Made by a program: the position numbers and the translations under genes. From Blastomonas ursincola (GTDB taxonomy: Bacteria; Pseudomonadota; Alphaproteobacteria; Sphingomonadales; Sphingomonadaceae), in the NCBI RefSeq assembly GCF_013607875.1, contig NZ_VDES01000001.1, positions 1,222,073 through 1,286,072 of the forward strand: DNA of 64,000 nucleotides, written 5' to 3'. Position 1 is the stretch's first letter. Each line of letters starts with the position of its first letter. Of the stretch, positions 35,407-45,212 are shown one piece after another. The notes beneath the pieces were generated by a model, which saw only the letters and a program-made list of their open reading frames with translations, did not search any database and had not been told where the DNA came from.

Positions 35407-37697
35407 CGCCAGCTCCCCACCAACGTGAACGCGCTCCAGATGCCGGGATCGGTCCATTGCCCGTCACTGCCACGCGCCAGCTCGATCTGCGCGAGTTGCA
35501 GCGAACGCGCCCGGCCCTCGCCTGCGCGATAATGCCGGTAGAACGCCTCCATCAGCGCCGCCGTGCCCGCATCGCTGACCTCCCAGAGCGAGGCGAGCGC
35601 GCTCGCCGCGCCCGCCTCGACTGCCGCGCCCGCCAGCCCCATCGCCTGGTCGTCATCGCCCACTGCGGTCTCGCAGGCGCTCAGCACCAGCAGTTGCAGC
35701 CCCTGGCCGCGCAAGCTGTTGGCGCTCAGCATCGCGCGCAGCTCGGGCAGGCTGATCGCCTCACCATTGGCGACGACGAACGAACGTTCGGTGCGCCCGT
35801 TGAACGCGGCATGTGTGGCCAGATGCAGCACGCTCGCCGGACGCTTCGCGAGCGCCGCCGCGAGGTCCGCACGGTCGAAATCGGCGAGCAGCACGCCATC
35901 GCGCCCCGCCGCCATTGCTGCTTCGGACGCGGTGCCTTCCAGCCGGGTGAAGCGGCCCACGGGCAGGTCGAGTTCCTTTTCCAGCGAGGCGGCGATGATC
36001 TCGGGATCGGTATCGCGCGTGCCGGGCGCGGCAAAGCTGAGCGCAGGCACGACCGCGAGCCGCGCCCGCTCCATCAGGAACGTGCCTTGCGCATCCATCA
36101 GCGCGGCAAAGCTGATCTGGCGCAAGGGGCCATCGGGCACGACGATCAGCGTCGCGTCCGGCCCGAGCAGCGGCATCATCGGCGCGATCAGCGCGGCATG
36201 CAGTTCGCGCGAGGCCGCCTCCCAGTCGCTGCTCGCGCCGCTGAGCGAGGCGGTCATGCGCTGCGCCAGCGCGCCAATGCTGGCGCGATTGCGGCTGCGA
36301 TCGGGCGGCATCCGGCGATAGCCGCGCGACCTGTCGTCGCCGGTCGCATAAAGCAGCTCGATCCGGTCCTCGAGCAGCAGCGGATAAAGCAGCACCTCGC
36401 CCGGCTTGAGGTCGGCAGGGGTGACCGGGTTGCGCAGCGGCACGCATTCCGCGCCCAGGCTGTTCTGCAGTTCGGCGCTGCGATAGGCCTCGGCGATGCG
36501 CTGCGCCTGGTCGAGCGTGTTGGTATCGCTGCCCGCCACCGCGAGCGTGGTGCCGATCGCGCGTTCGAACACCGGGCGGACGAGCAGGTCGAACCGGCTC
36601 TCCTCAGTCAGCGGATCGACCGGCATCAGCACCGGACGCACCCGTTCCAGCGCGCGATAGGCGGCGATCACATGCTCGCCTGCGCGCTCGGGCTCGGCAT
36701 CGGCGAGCAGCAGCGCATATTGCGGCAGGTTCTGCGGCAGAGCCTTCTGGCTTTCGAGGAAGATCGCGCGGCGGATCGCGGCATGCGCGGCCTTGCGTTC
36801 CCCCCGGGCCAAGGCGACCCGCCCCTGGAGCGCCGCGAGCGTCGCCGCATCGGCTGCGTCCTGACGTGCCAGATCGGCATAGAGTTCGACCGCATCGCGA
36901 ACCATTTTGGTTGCACCCAACCCCGCATCGTCGGCCAGTATGACCAGCGCGCGGTGCAGCGAGGCGCGATCGCCGGGCTTTTCCACCCGCGCCGACGCCG
37001 CCAGCCCCAGCGCGATGCGCGGCGCGATATCGGCCTTGCGCGCCTTTTCCAGCCGCGCCAGCCGCAGCGCCGACAGAGCAATCAGCGCGGGATCATCGGC
37101 CTTCACTGCGCGGTCGAGTGCGCAGGCAAAGGCGGCTTCCAGCCTGCGCCTCTGTCCCTCGATATCGGCAGGCGCGCAGCCCTGCGGTGCAGGCGCCAGT
37201 GGTGCCGACGCGGCCGAGCGCCGCCGCGTGCCCGGTGCGGCCGGTGGCGCGCCGCCCGCCAGCGCCAGCGCCGCCTCCCACGCAGCGCGCGCGGCGAGCA
37301 CTCGGTCGCCCGCCTGCTCGGCCAGCACCTGGGCGGTGCGGAGGAAATCCTGCGCGCGCGACTGGCTGCCCGATCGCGCGCGCCGCATCGCCTCGCCCGC
37401 GACCAGGCAATATTCGGCAAGTTGCGCAGCGCTGCTGCCCCCGTCCTGCGCTGAGAAAGCGGATGGAGGGTGATCGCCAGGGGCGAGCAGCAATTCGAGC
37501 GCCGCGTCTGCGCCGTCATCACCACCGCGCAACAGGCTGCGCGCCCGGCTGGCACGCTCGCTCGCCAGCGGCAGTGCAGCAGCGGGAAGATCGAGCACCG
37601 GCCGATCGCACAGGGTGATCGCATCGGGCAGGCGCGCCTCGGCTGTTCCTGGCGCGGCCAGGGCATATGCAACTGCCAGTATCCCGATGCCCGCCAT
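35403..37697 (-). CDS. CHAT-domain peptidase-like protein, exported
   Basis: The 764-residue protein has a signal peptide (MAGIGILAVAYALAAPGTAEA, cleavage after AEA; quoted here only by its ends: MAGIGIL to TAEA). A long alpha-helical repeat region (about 60-370, TPR-like, rich in Ala, Leu and Arg) precedes a C-terminal CHAT domain. The caspase-like dyad is intact: His629 in HLATHAAFNG and Cys675 in LSACETAVGD, followed by GLAGAAVEAGAASALASLW. CHAT proteins are caspase-like proteases, many acting on a dedicated substrate. The gene is coupled to tpsA by ATGA overlap. It could process or gate the TpsA exoprotein in the periplasm, which is inference. Start has AGGGG about 7 bases upstream. Confidence 0.88.
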   Translation of the reverse strand: MAGIGILAVAYALAAPGTAEARLPDAITLCDRPVLDLPAAALPLASERASRARSLLRGGDDGADAALELLLAPGDHPPSAFSAQDGGSSAAQLAEYCLVAGEAMRRARSGSQSRAQDFLRTAQVLAEQAGDRVLAARAAWEAALALAGGAPPAAPGTRRRSAASAPLAPAPQGCAPADIEGQRRRLEAAFACALDRAVKADDPALIALSALRLARLEKARKADIAPRIALGLAASARVEKPGDRASLHRALVILADDAGLGATKMVRDAVELYADLARQDAADAATLAALQGRVALARGERKAAHAAIRRAIFLESQKALPQNLPQYALLLADAEPERAGEHVIAAYRALERVRPVLMPVDPLTEESRFDLLVRPVFERAIGTTLAVAGSDTNTLDQAQRIAEAYRSAELQNSLGAECVPLRNPVTPADLKPGEVLLYPLLLEDRIELLYATGDDRSRGYRRMPPDRSRNRASIGALAQRMTASLSGASSDWEAASRELHAALIAPMMPLLGPDATLIVVPDGPLRQISFAALMDAQGTFLMERARLAVVPALSFAAPGTRDTDPEIIAASLEKELDLPVGRFTRLEGTASEAAMAAGRDGVLLADFDRADLAAALAKRPASVLHLATHAAFNGRTERSFVVANGEAISLPELRAMLSANSLRGQGLQLLVLSACETAVGDDDQAMGLAGAAVEAGAASALASLWEVSDAGTAALMEAFYRHYRAGEGRARSLQLAQIELARGSDGQWTDPGIWSAFTLVGSWR

Positions 37698-37756
37698 GAT
37701 CGCCCCTGCCTGGTAACGGCTTGCAGGATAACCGGATTTTCGCTCCGAATGAACGC

Positions 37757-40375
37757 CTAATGCGAACCTTCGCCGAGCATGGCCTTCAAGCGATAGAGCG
37801 CATCGAGAGCATCGCGCGGGCTGAGATTATCGACATCGAGCGCCTGGAGCGCCTCGCGCAGTTCGTCCTTGGCCTCGGGCTCCCTTGCGGCAGCGGCGGC
37901 GAACAGCGGCAGATCGTCGAGCCCCGCCGCCAGCCCCCCGGTCGCCTCTCGCCCGGCTTCCAGCTTCGCCAGCACCGATTTCGCGCGCGCGACCACCACC
38001 GGCGGCACGCCCGCGAGCTTGGCGACGGCCAGGCCATAGCTGCGATCCGCCGGGCCATCGGCAAGCTCGTGCAGCAACACCAGATCGCCCTTCCACTCGC
38101 GCGCGCGGACATGGTGCAGCGACAGCGCGTCGAGCCGCCCGGCGAGCCGGGTCAGCTCGTGATAATGCGTCGCGAACAGGCAGCGGCAGCGGTTGCTGTC
38201 ATGCACCGCCTCGGCAATCGCCCAGGCCAGCGCCAGCCCGTCATAGGTCGAGGTGCCGCGCCCGACCTCGTCCAGGATCACGAACGAACGCTCGGTCGCC
38301 TGAGCAAGGATCGCGGCGGTCTCGACCATCTCGACCATGAAGGTCGAGCGGCCGCGCGCCAGATTGTCCGATGCGCCGACGCGGCTGAACAGCCGGTCGA
38401 CAATGCCGATCCGCGCCGATCGGGCGGGCACGAAAGCGCCTGCCTGGGCGAGCAGCACGATGAGCGCGGTCTGGCGCAGGAAGGTCGATTTGCCGCCCAT
38501 GTTGGGGCCGGAGACGAGCCACAGCCGGTCGCGTTCGGACAGGTTCGCGTCGTTGGCGACGAACGCCTGGCCGGATTTTCGCAAAGCTGCCTCGACCACC
38601 GGGTGCCGCCCGCCCTCGATCGCGATCTCGGGCGCCTCGGTGAGTTCCGGGCAGCAATAATCGCCCTCCGCCGCCATCTGGGCATGGCCGCAGGCGACAT
38701 CGATGCGTGCGATCGCAGCGGCGGTGCGCGCGATGCCGTCACGCGCGGCGATGACTTCCTCGCACAAACCTTCGAAATGCGCTTCCTCCGCCGCCTGGGC
38801 GTGCGTTCCCGCCTGCGCGATGCGCATCGCCTCTTCGTGCAGCGCGGGCGAATTGAAGCGCACTGCGCCCGCCATGGTCTGGCGATGGGCAAAGCCGCTA
38901 TCCGCCTTCATCAGCGCATCGGCGCGCGCGGCGGGCACCTCGATGAAATAGCCGAGCACCGCATTGTGCCGGATCTTGAGCGCCTGCACCCCGGTCTGAG
39001 CCTTGTAGTCGGCTTCAAGCGCGGCGATCGCGCGGCGGGCATTGCCGGAGGTATCGCGCAAAGCATCGAGCGCGGCATCATAGCCGCGCGCGATATAGCC
39101 GCCCTGTTGACGCTCGGTCGGTGGGCTCTCGACCAAGGCGCGTGTCAGATGCTCGACCAGCGCGCCATGGCCCTGCATGTCGGGCAGCAGGCGCTTCAGC
39201 AGATCAGGCAGGTCGGCAGCCTTGCCGAGCCGTTCGCGCAACGTCCGCGCCGCACTCAGGCCATCGCGCAACTGGCCAAGATCGCGCGGGGAACCGCGCC
39301 CGGCGACGACGCGGCCCAGGGCGCGGGCCAGATCGGGGATCGCCTTCAGCGCCTCGCGCACGCTCTCGCGCAGCAGCGGATCGGCATGGAACCATTGCAC
39401 CAGCGCCAGCCGGTCGCGGATCGCATGAATATCGGTCAGCGGCGCGCCGAGATCGCTGGCGAGCAGCCGCGCGCCCGCGCCGGTCACCGTGCGGTCGATC
39501 GCATGGACGAGCGAGCCGACCCGCCCGCCCTGCTGCGAACTCAGGATCTCGAGACTGTCGCGCGTGGCGGCATCGACCGCCATATGCTGCGCGACCTCGT
39601 GCCGGCGCGGCGGCGCGAGGAACGGCATTTGCCCGCGCGAGACATGCTCGAGATAGGCGAGCAGGCCGCCTGCCGCCGCCAGCTCGGCGCGGCTGAAGCT
39701 GCCGAAGCCGTCGAGCGTCGCGACGCCGAAATGCGCCTTCAGTCGGCGCTCGCCTTCCAGGCTGGAGAAATCATGGCCGGGGCGCAGGATCGCGGTCTCG
39801 GCGAACGGGTCGGCGCGGTCCGATTGGACGAGTTCGCTCGGGGCCAATCGCGCGATTTCGGCGGAAAGATCGGCAGCGCTCGCCTGCATGAGCTCGAACC
39901 GGCCGGTCGAGATGTCGCACATCGCCAGGCCATAGCCGCCCTCCGCACTGGCGAGCGCGACCAGCCGGTTCTCGCTGCGCGAATCGAGCAAAGCCTCTTC
40001 GGTCAACGTACCGGCGGTGACGAAGCGCACGATCGCGCGCTGGACCAGCGCCTTCGAGCCCGCGCGCGCCTTGGCCTCGGCGGGCGTCTCGGTCTGCTCG
40101 GCGATCGCGACGCGGTGCCCCGCCTTAATCAGCCGCGCGAGATAGCCCTCCGCGCTGTGCACCGGCACGCCGCACATCGGCACCGGATCGCCGCCATGCG
40201 CGCCGCGCGAGGTCAGCGCGATATCGAGCACCGCAGCCGCGGCCTTGGCATCATCGAAGAAAAGCTCGAAGAAATCGCCCATCCGGTAGAACAGCAGGCA
40301 ATCGGGCGCCTCGGCCTTGAGCGCATGATATTGCGCCATCATCGGCGTTGCAGCGGGATCGGAAGAGGCGCTCAT
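37757..40375 (-). CDS. mutS: DNA mismatch repair protein MutS
   Basis: The 872-residue protein is a full-length MutS. The mismatch-reading motif is LLFYRMGDFFELFFDDA near residue 25, with the Phe-x-Glu wedge. The connector and lever domains follow, and the ATPase has Walker A SGPNMGGKSTFLRQ near 610, the FMVEMVETA segment, Walker B FVILDEVGRGTSTYDG and the LFATHYHELTRLA motif. A C-terminal dimerisation tail closes it (DVDNLSPRDALDALYRLK). The start at 40375 follows GGAAAG; the 21 extra upstream codons are not conserved in type. It recognises base mismatches after replication. It is upstream of the CHAT-TPS genes by 59 bases, without a clear terminator. Confidence 0.97.
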   Translation of the reverse strand: MSASSDPAATPMMAQYHALKAEAPDCLLFYRMGDFFELFFDDAKAAAAVLDIALTSRGAHGGDPVPMCGVPVHSAEGYLARLIKAGHRVAIAEQTETPAEAKARAGSKALVQRAIVRFVTAGTLTEEALLDSRSENRLVALASAEGGYGLAMCDISTGRFELMQASAADLSAEIARLAPSELVQSDRADPFAETAILRPGHDFSSLEGERRLKAHFGVATLDGFGSFSRAELAAAGGLLAYLEHVSRGQMPFLAPPRRHEVAQHMAVDAATRDSLEILSSQQGGRVGSLVHAIDRTVTGAGARLLASDLGAPLTDIHAIRDRLALVQWFHADPLLRESVREALKAIPDLARALGRVVAGRGSPRDLGQLRDGLSAARTLRERLGKAADLPDLLKRLLPDMQGHGALVEHLTRALVESPPTERQQGGYIARGYDAALDALRDTSGNARRAIAALEADYKAQTGVQALKIRHNAVLGYFIEVPAARADALMKADSGFAHRQTMAGAVRFNSPALHEEAMRIAQAGTHAQAAEEAHFEGLCEEVIAARDGIARTAAAIARIDVACGHAQMAAEGDYCCPELTEAPEIAIEGGRHPVVEAALRKSGQAFVANDANLSERDRLWLVSGPNMGGKSTFLRQTALIVLLAQAGAFVPARSARIGIVDRLFSRVGASDNLARGRSTFMVEMVETAAILAQATERSFVILDEVGRGTSTYDGLALAWAIAEAVHDSNRCRCLFATHYHELTRLAGRLDALSLHHVRAREWKGDLVLLHELADGPADRSYGLAVAKLAGVPPVVVARAKSVLAKLEAGREATGGLAAGLDDLPLFAAAAAREPEAKDELREALQALDVDNLSPRDALDALYRLKAMLGEGSH

Positions 40376-40443
40376 CGGCTTTCCGTTACCCGAGCCGGAA
40401 GCAGCACGGAAGCGCGAGTTTTCCCCAGAACGGATCAAAACCC

Positions 40444-40475
40444 AAATCCTCCCCCAGCAAGCCGGGGGAGGATTT
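40444..40475 (-). terminator. Terminator hairpin after the GMC oxidoreductase
   Basis: AAATCCTCCCCC pairs perfectly with GGGGGAGGATTT around the loop AGCAAGCC, a 12-pair stem. On the minus strand it lies 9 bases after the oxidoreductase stop and is followed by a T-rich stretch (TGGGTTTTG). Because both ends are A/T it could work in either direction. Confidence 0.7.
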
Positions 40476-40484
40476 TAAGGTTGC

Positions 40485-42107
40485 TTACGCCGCGACCAGC
40501 AGCTTCGCCTTCACATCCTCGGCGACGAACGCCGCGCAGCGTTCGCCGATCATGATGCTGGGCGCATTGGTGTTGCCGCTGACGATCTTGGGCATGATGC
40601 TGGCATCGGCGACATAGAGCCCGTCCACCCCGCGCAGCCGCAGGCGCGGATCGACCACGCTGGCCTCGTCCGATCCCATGCGGCAGGTACCGACCGGGTG
40701 ATAGACGGTGTCCGCGCGGTTGCGGATCAGCTCGTCGAGCGCGGCGTCGTTGTAGAGATCGACCGGGTGACGATCGACCGGATCGTAATCCGACATCGGC
40801 TGCGTCTCAAAGATGCGGTGCATGAAGCGCACCCCTGCGCGCAGCACTGCCATGTCACGTTCGTCCGCCAGGAAATTGGGGTCGATGCGCGGCGGTGCGG
40901 CGGGATCGGCGCTGTTCAGCGTCACCGTGCCCTTGCTTTCGGGGCGCAGCACGCAGGCATGGCACGAGAAGCCATGGCCCTTCACATTCTCGCGGCCATG
41001 ATCCTCGAGCACGGCGGGCACGAAATGGAACTGCACATCGGGCGCGGGGGCATCGGGCATCATCTTCCAGAAGCCGCCCGCTTCCGCCCAGCAGGTGGTG
41101 AGGATGCCAGTGCGCTTGCGGCGATGCTCGAGCACCGCGCGCGCCATGCGGGTGACCCCGGTGAGCGAGCTGCCGAAACTGTCGGTCGATTTGGTCGCGA
41201 AACCCGAGACATAATCGATATGGTCCTGCAGGTTCGCGCCGACCTCGCCGCGATCGACCAGCACCGGAATGCCATGCTCTTTCAGCATGCCGCCCGGGCC
41301 GATGCCGGAGAGCTGCAGGATCTGCGGTGACCCGAACGCGCCGGCAGAGAGCACGACAGCGGCGCGCGCGAACACCTGCACCACTTTTCCAGCGCGTTCG
41401 AACTCGACGCCCTTCGCCCGGCCGTTCTCGACGATGATCCGCCGCACCAGCGCATGCGTGCGCACGTCGAGATTCGCGCGGTCCGCCGCCGGCTCGACAT
41501 AGGCGCGCGCCGCGCTCCAGCGTTCGCCGTTCTTCTGCGTGGTCTGGTAGATGCCGAAGCCTTCCTGCTTCGCGCCGTTGAAATCGTCGTTCAGCGGCAG
41601 CTGCAGCCGCCGTGCCGCCTCGACAAAGGCGTGGCTACCGGGATTGGCCCATTTCTGGTCGACCACCGAAAGCGGACCATCGCCGCCATGATGCGCATCG
41701 AATTCGTGCGACGAGCCATAGCGCGCATTGCCTTCCGATTTGCGGAACCAGGGCAGCACGTCCTTGTGGCTCCACCCGGTCGCTCCAAGCGCTTCCCAGT
41801 TGTCGTAATCCCAGTGGTTGCCGCGAATATAGACCATCGCGTTGATCGCCGAGGAGCCGCCCAGCCCCTTGCCGCGCGGCTGATACCCGGTGCGCCCATT
41901 GAGCCCCGGCTGCGGCACGGTTTCGAACTTCCAGTTGGTGTTCTTCGGCAGGAAAGGCATGAAGCCGGGGGTCTTTACCCGCACGCCGTTGTTGCGCCCG
42001 CCCGCCTCGATCAGACAGACCGACAGCGAGGGGTCTTCCGTGAGACGCCCGGCGACCGCACAGCCTGCGGACCCGCCACCGATCACGATGATGTCATATT
42101 CGCTCAT
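40485..42107 (-). CDS. GMC family oxidoreductase (choline dehydrogenase-like)
   Basis: The 540-residue FAD enzyme opens MSEYDIIVIGGGSAGCAVAG, the ADP-binding motif. It carries both GMC signatures (GKGLGGSSAINAMVYIRGN near 82 and VVLSAGAFGSPQILQLSGIG near 255) and the catalytic C-terminal region YHPVGTCRMGSDE and GNTNAPSIMIGERCA. Such enzymes oxidise alcohols (choline, polyethylene glycol, long-chain or terpene alcohols). The start at 42107 is favoured by GGGAGAG upstream. It is the last gene of a likely operon with a GNAT protein and a sterol-desaturase-like hydroxylase, so its substrate may be a hydroxylated lipid. Confidence 0.92.
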   Translation of the reverse strand: MSEYDIIVIGGGSAGCAVAGRLTEDPSLSVCLIEAGGRNNGVRVKTPGFMPFLPKNTNWKFETVPQPGLNGRTGYQPRGKGLGGSSAINAMVYIRGNHWDYDNWEALGATGWSHKDVLPWFRKSEGNARYGSSHEFDAHHGGDGPLSVVDQKWANPGSHAFVEAARRLQLPLNDDFNGAKQEGFGIYQTTQKNGERWSAARAYVEPAADRANLDVRTHALVRRIIVENGRAKGVEFERAGKVVQVFARAAVVLSAGAFGSPQILQLSGIGPGGMLKEHGIPVLVDRGEVGANLQDHIDYVSGFATKSTDSFGSSLTGVTRMARAVLEHRRKRTGILTTCWAEAGGFWKMMPDAPAPDVQFHFVPAVLEDHGRENVKGHGFSCHACVLRPESKGTVTLNSADPAAPPRIDPNFLADERDMAVLRAGVRFMHRIFETQPMSDYDPVDRHPVDLYNDAALDELIRNRADTVYHPVGTCRMGSDEASVVDPRLRLRGVDGLYVADASIMPKIVSGNTNAPSIMIGERCAAFVAEDVKAKLLVAA

Positions 42108-42137
42108 GCTCTCTCCCATTTTCGTTCTTGGTGCCGA

Positions 42138-42614
42138 TCACGGCAGGGTATTCAATCGCCTCCGCTGGATGACCACCAGATGACCGGCCTCGTCGCTCTC
42201 GACCCCGGCAATGTGAAACCCAGCCGTCAGATTGACGATGATCATGCGATTGTTGCTGGCGCGGGTGCGCGTTTCAACGAAGTCGTAGCCTTGCGCCGCC
42301 GCCCATTCATGCTGGACCTGCATCAGCCGCGCGGCGATGCCCCGGCCGCGCGCTTCGGGAACGATGCCGCCGAGCCAGGAATAGAGCAGGCTGGGCCCGC
42401 GCCGATAGCCGATCTTGAAGCCCAGGACCGCGCCATCATCACCGTGCGCGACGTGCAGCACCGGATCGGCCAGCAGCGGCAGACGGCGCGCGAGATAATC
42501 GGGATCGAAGCTGTCGAATATCCGGGCGCACAAGTCGGCGAGCATGGCTTGCTGGCCTCTCACGCTCGCCCCTTCGAAAAGGGTGATAGCCGGCTCGTCG
42601 CCCCCGCGCGCCAT
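42138..42614 (-). CDS. GNAT family N-acetyltransferase
   Basis: The 158-residue protein has the GNAT core with the acetyl-CoA loop IVPEARGRGIAARLMQVQHE near 84-103 and the beta-bulge strand YSWLGG. The C-terminal part (ASNNRMIIVNLTAGFHIAGV) resembles the RimI-like arm. It begins 4 bases after the sterol-desaturase gene stop, whose end supplies the ribosome binding site GGCGGAA. Substrate unknown; the operon places it with lipid- or alcohol-modifying enzymes. Confidence 0.85.
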   Translation of the reverse strand: MARGGDEPAITLFEGASVRGQQAMLADLCARIFDSFDPDYLARRLPLLADPVLHVAHGDDGAVLGFKIGYRRGPSLLYSWLGGIVPEARGRGIAARLMQVQHEWAAAQGYDFVETRTRASNNRMIIVNLTAGFHIAGVESDEAGHLVVIQRRRLNTLP

Positions 42615-42618
42615 GCGC

Positions 42619-43560
42619 CTATTCCGCCGGCTCTAGAGTGACATCGCCGGTTACGCGCGATGGCAACTGCCGTCCCTGCCGCGCGGCCCAGGCGGCCTTG
42701 ATGCTGTCGCTGGTCTCGCGGCTGTTGTCATGGCTCCAGCCAGGCGGACGGAGCAGATAGGCAAGCTTGTTGCTGAGCCCCGGCGCCGACCACATGTCGC
42801 GCGCGATGCCCACCCATTCGTGAAACGCCGCCCAGAGCAGGTTGAAGCTGCCCAGCTGCTTGACGATGCCATAGCGGATTGGCTCGTCGTCGCGCTCGGG
42901 CACGAAGGTGCCGAACATCTTGTCCCAGACGATGAACACCCCGGCATAGTTCGAATCGAGATAGCGCGGGTTGATCGCGTGATGCACGCGGTGGTGCGAC
43001 GGCGTGTTCATCACCGCCTCGAACCAGCGCGGCATCCGCTTCACCGCCTCGGTATGGATCCAGAACTGGTAGATGAGATTGATGCCACCGCAAAAGGCGA
43101 TCATCAGCGGGTGGAACCCCAGCCAGAACAGCGGCAGGCTGACCAGCAGCCCCGGCGTGAAGAACCCGGTCCAGGTCTGCCGGAGCGCGGTCGACAGGTT
43201 ATAATGTTGGCTGGAATGATGGATGACATGCGCCGCCCACATCCAGCGGACGCGGTGGCCGAGCCGGTGCACCCAGTAATAGGCGAAATCGTCAAACACG
43301 AAAGCGATCGGCCAGGCCCACCAGACGAAACCGATGTCGAACAGGCGATACTGGTACACCCAGAAAGCGATCGCGAGGGCAAGCCCCCCCGTCAGCGCGC
43401 CCGCCACGGTGCTGCCCAGCCCCAGGGCGAGCGAGGTCAGCGTGTCGCGCGGTTCATAGGCCCTGCGATCGCGGCGGCGCACCCACCAGATCTCGACCAG
43501 CATCAACAGCACGAAAGCCGGGATGGCAAGCTCGGTCGGATTGGGCAGGTCTGGTATCAT
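42619..43560 (-). CDS. Sterol desaturase / fatty acid hydroxylase superfamily protein
   Basis: The 313-residue integral membrane protein has four hydrophobic segments and the diiron histidine clusters of the superfamily: HRLGH near 118, HHSSQH near 133 and HHRVHH near 213. The intervening segment YYWVHRLGHRVRWMWAAHVI is characteristic. Bacterial members hydroxylate or desaturate fatty acids, hopanoid or carotenoid-type lipids using oxygen. A C-terminal soluble tail of about 60 residues is present. It is 4 bases from the GNAT gene and 13 bases from the small membrane protein gene, so a four-gene operon is likely. Confidence 0.9.
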   Translation of the reverse strand: MIPDLPNPTELAIPAFVLLMLVEIWWVRRRDRRAYEPRDTLTSLALGLGSTVAGALTGGLALAIAFWVYQYRLFDIGFVWWAWPIAFVFDDFAYYWVHRLGHRVRWMWAAHVIHHSSQHYNLSTALRQTWTGFFTPGLLVSLPLFWLGFHPLMIAFCGGINLIYQFWIHTEAVKRMPRWFEAVMNTPSHHRVHHAINPRYLDSNYAGVFIVWDKMFGTFVPERDDEPIRYGIVKQLGSFNLLWAAFHEWVGIARDMWSAPGLSNKLAYLLRPPGWSHDNSRETSDSIKAAWAARQGRQLPSRVTGDVTLEPAE

Positions 43561-43573
43561 TGCAAAAGCTTGC

Positions 43574-43954
43574 TTACATCATTGTCAGCAGCCTGTCAGC
43601 ATCCTGTTTTGACAGTGCAAGTGAAACATGTCCGAAGCGCGGATCGCCGGTTTCGACTTTCCAGCCCTCGCTGCAACGGTGCGCGCGCAGCGGCCTGGGC
43701 AGCACGCGTCCGGCGCAATGCGCGCCATGGCGCTTGAGGATGACGACGCGGCCATCGGTGCCTTCGACGAGCGCCGCCTCGCCATCGTTCGACATCAGCA
43801 CCGGCCCCGATTCGAAGCCCGCGATCTGCTCCTCGGCGATGCGTGCGGCGTCCGCGGCATCGCCGATCCGGTTCTCGCCCAGCTGGAGCAGCCAGACCAG
43901 GCCCGCGACCGCCAGGATCGCGGCGAGCGAAGCGAAAAGCAGCATCAGGTTCAT
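43574..43954 (-). CDS. Small membrane-anchored protein, unknown function
   Basis: The 126-residue protein starts with a hydrophobic segment (MNLMLLFASLAAILAVAGLV). A short helix rich in Ala and Glu follows (DAADAARIAEEQIAGF), then a beta-rich soluble part with GEAALVEGTDGRVVILKRHG, which looks like the small domain found in sphingomonad proteins of unknown function. I start it at 43954, where the hydrophobic anchor begins; a 46-residue longer frame lacks homology features and overlaps the pheS promoter region. Its position before the desaturase gene suggests it belongs to that operon. Confidence 0.7.
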   Translation of the reverse strand: MNLMLLFASLAAILAVAGLVWLLQLGENRIGDAADAARIAEEQIAGFESGPVLMSNDGEAALVEGTDGRVVILKRHGAHCAGRVLPRPLRAHRCSEGWKVETGDPRFGHVSLALSKQDADRLLTMM

Positions 43955-44120
43955 CGGCCATCGTCCCCTATGGCGCCGGTTCTGTGTCCGGTCGGGGTGC
44001 AGGATAGCACCGCAGGCGCACGCATGAAAAGGCCAGCAAAGCGCGGCAGGGCTTGATTTGTGCAGCGGGGCATGACAGCGGCTCGCGGACATTTTTCTCG
44101 CATATGTGGAAGACCGGGCC

Positions 44121-45212
44121 GTGGCCGATATTGAACAATTGCAGCAGGATTATCTGGCGCGCATCGCCACTGCCGATCTTGCCGCGCTGGAAGACATCCG
44201 CATCGCAGCTTTGGGCAAGCAGGGCGCGATCACCGGGCTGCTCAAGACGCTGGGCGGCATGAGCCCCGAAGAGCGCCAGGAACAGGGCCCGCGCATCAAC
44301 GGCGCGCGCGAAGCTGTCACCGCCGCGATCGCCGCGCGCAAGGACGCGCTGGAAAGCGCGGCGCTCAACGAACGGCTCGCCGCCGAAGCGATCGACCTGA
44401 CGCTGCCGGTCGCGCCCTCGCCCCAGGGCTCGGTGCACCCGGTCGCGCAGGTGATGGACGAGCTGGCCGAGATTTTCGCGGATCTGGGCTTTGCCGTCGC
44501 GACTGGACCCGAGATCGAATCGGGCTGGTACAATTTCACCGCATTGAACATGCCCGAGACGCATCCGGCGCGCGCGATGCACGACACCTTCTATTTCCCC
44601 GATACCGGCCCCGATGGCGAGCCGATGCTGCTGCGCACGCATACCTCTCCGGTGCAGATCCGCACGATGATGGCGCAGAAGCCGCCGATCCGCATCATCG
44701 CGCCGGGCCGCACCTATCGCAGCGATTCGGACGCGACGCACACGCCGATGTTCCACCAGGTCGAAGGCCTGGTCATCGACAAGGGCATTACCATGGCGCA
44801 TCTCAAATGGACGCTGGAGACCTTCGTCCGCGCGTTCTTCGAGCGCGATGATATCGTGCTGCGCCTGCGCCCGAGCTATTTCCCGTTCACCGAGCCCTCG
44901 GCCGAGGTCGATGTCGGCTTCACCGTCGAAAAGGGCAAGCGCGTGATCGGTGGCGATCCCACCGGCCCCAATGGCGGCTGGATGGAGATCCTGGGCAGCG
45001 GCATGGTCAACCCGAAGGTGATCGAGCATTGCGGGCTCGATCCCGATGAGTGGCAGGGCTTTGCCTTCGGCTGCGGCATCGACCGCCTGGCGATGCTGAA
45101 ATACGGCATGGACGACCTGCGCGCGTTCTTCGATGGCGATCTCAGGTGGCTGAAGCATTACGGCTTCTCGTCGCTCGATGTCCCCACGCTGAGCGGAGGA
45201 GTCGGCGCATGA
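44121..45212 (+). CDS. pheS: Phenylalanine--tRNA ligase alpha subunit
   Basis: The 363-residue protein has the N-terminal coiled coil (residues 1-85) and the class II catalytic domain. Visible motifs are [15 protein letters not shown] near 134, [14 protein letters not shown] (motif 1/2), [21 protein letters not shown] with the HQVEGLVI block, and motif 3 [14 protein letters not shown] near 330. With PheT it charges tRNA-Phe. I prefer the GTG at 44121 over the GTG at 44106 because family N-termini begin at this point (ADIEQLQQD) and GGAAG is about 8 bases upstream. No Phe-rich leader peptide is seen upstream. Confidence 0.95.
   Translation: MADIEQLQQDYLARIATADLAALEDIRIAALGKQGAITGLLKTLGGMSPEERQEQGPRINGAREAVTAAIAARKDALESAALNERLAAEAIDLTLPVAPSPQGSVHPVAQVMDELAEIFADLGFAVATGPEIESGWYNFTALNMPETHPARAMHDTFYFPDTGPDGEPMLLRTHTSPVQIRTMMAQKPPIRIIAPGRTYRSDSDATHTPMFHQVEGLVIDKGITMAHLKWTLETFVRAFFERDDIVLRLRPSYFPFTEPSAEVDVGFTVEKGKRVIGGDPTGPNGGWMEILGSGMVNPKVIEHCGLDPDEWQGFAFGCGIDRLAMLKYGMDDLRAFFDGDLRWLKHYGFSSLDVPTLSGGVGA

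Noticed and set aside
37721-40555. 944-codon plus-strand frame opposite mutS
   Set aside because: MutS motifs on the minus strand are complete; the antisense product is low-complexity and without motifs.
43955-44120. Attenuator or leader peptide of pheST
   Set aside because: I looked for a Phe-rich short frame and a T-rich hairpin; neither is present.
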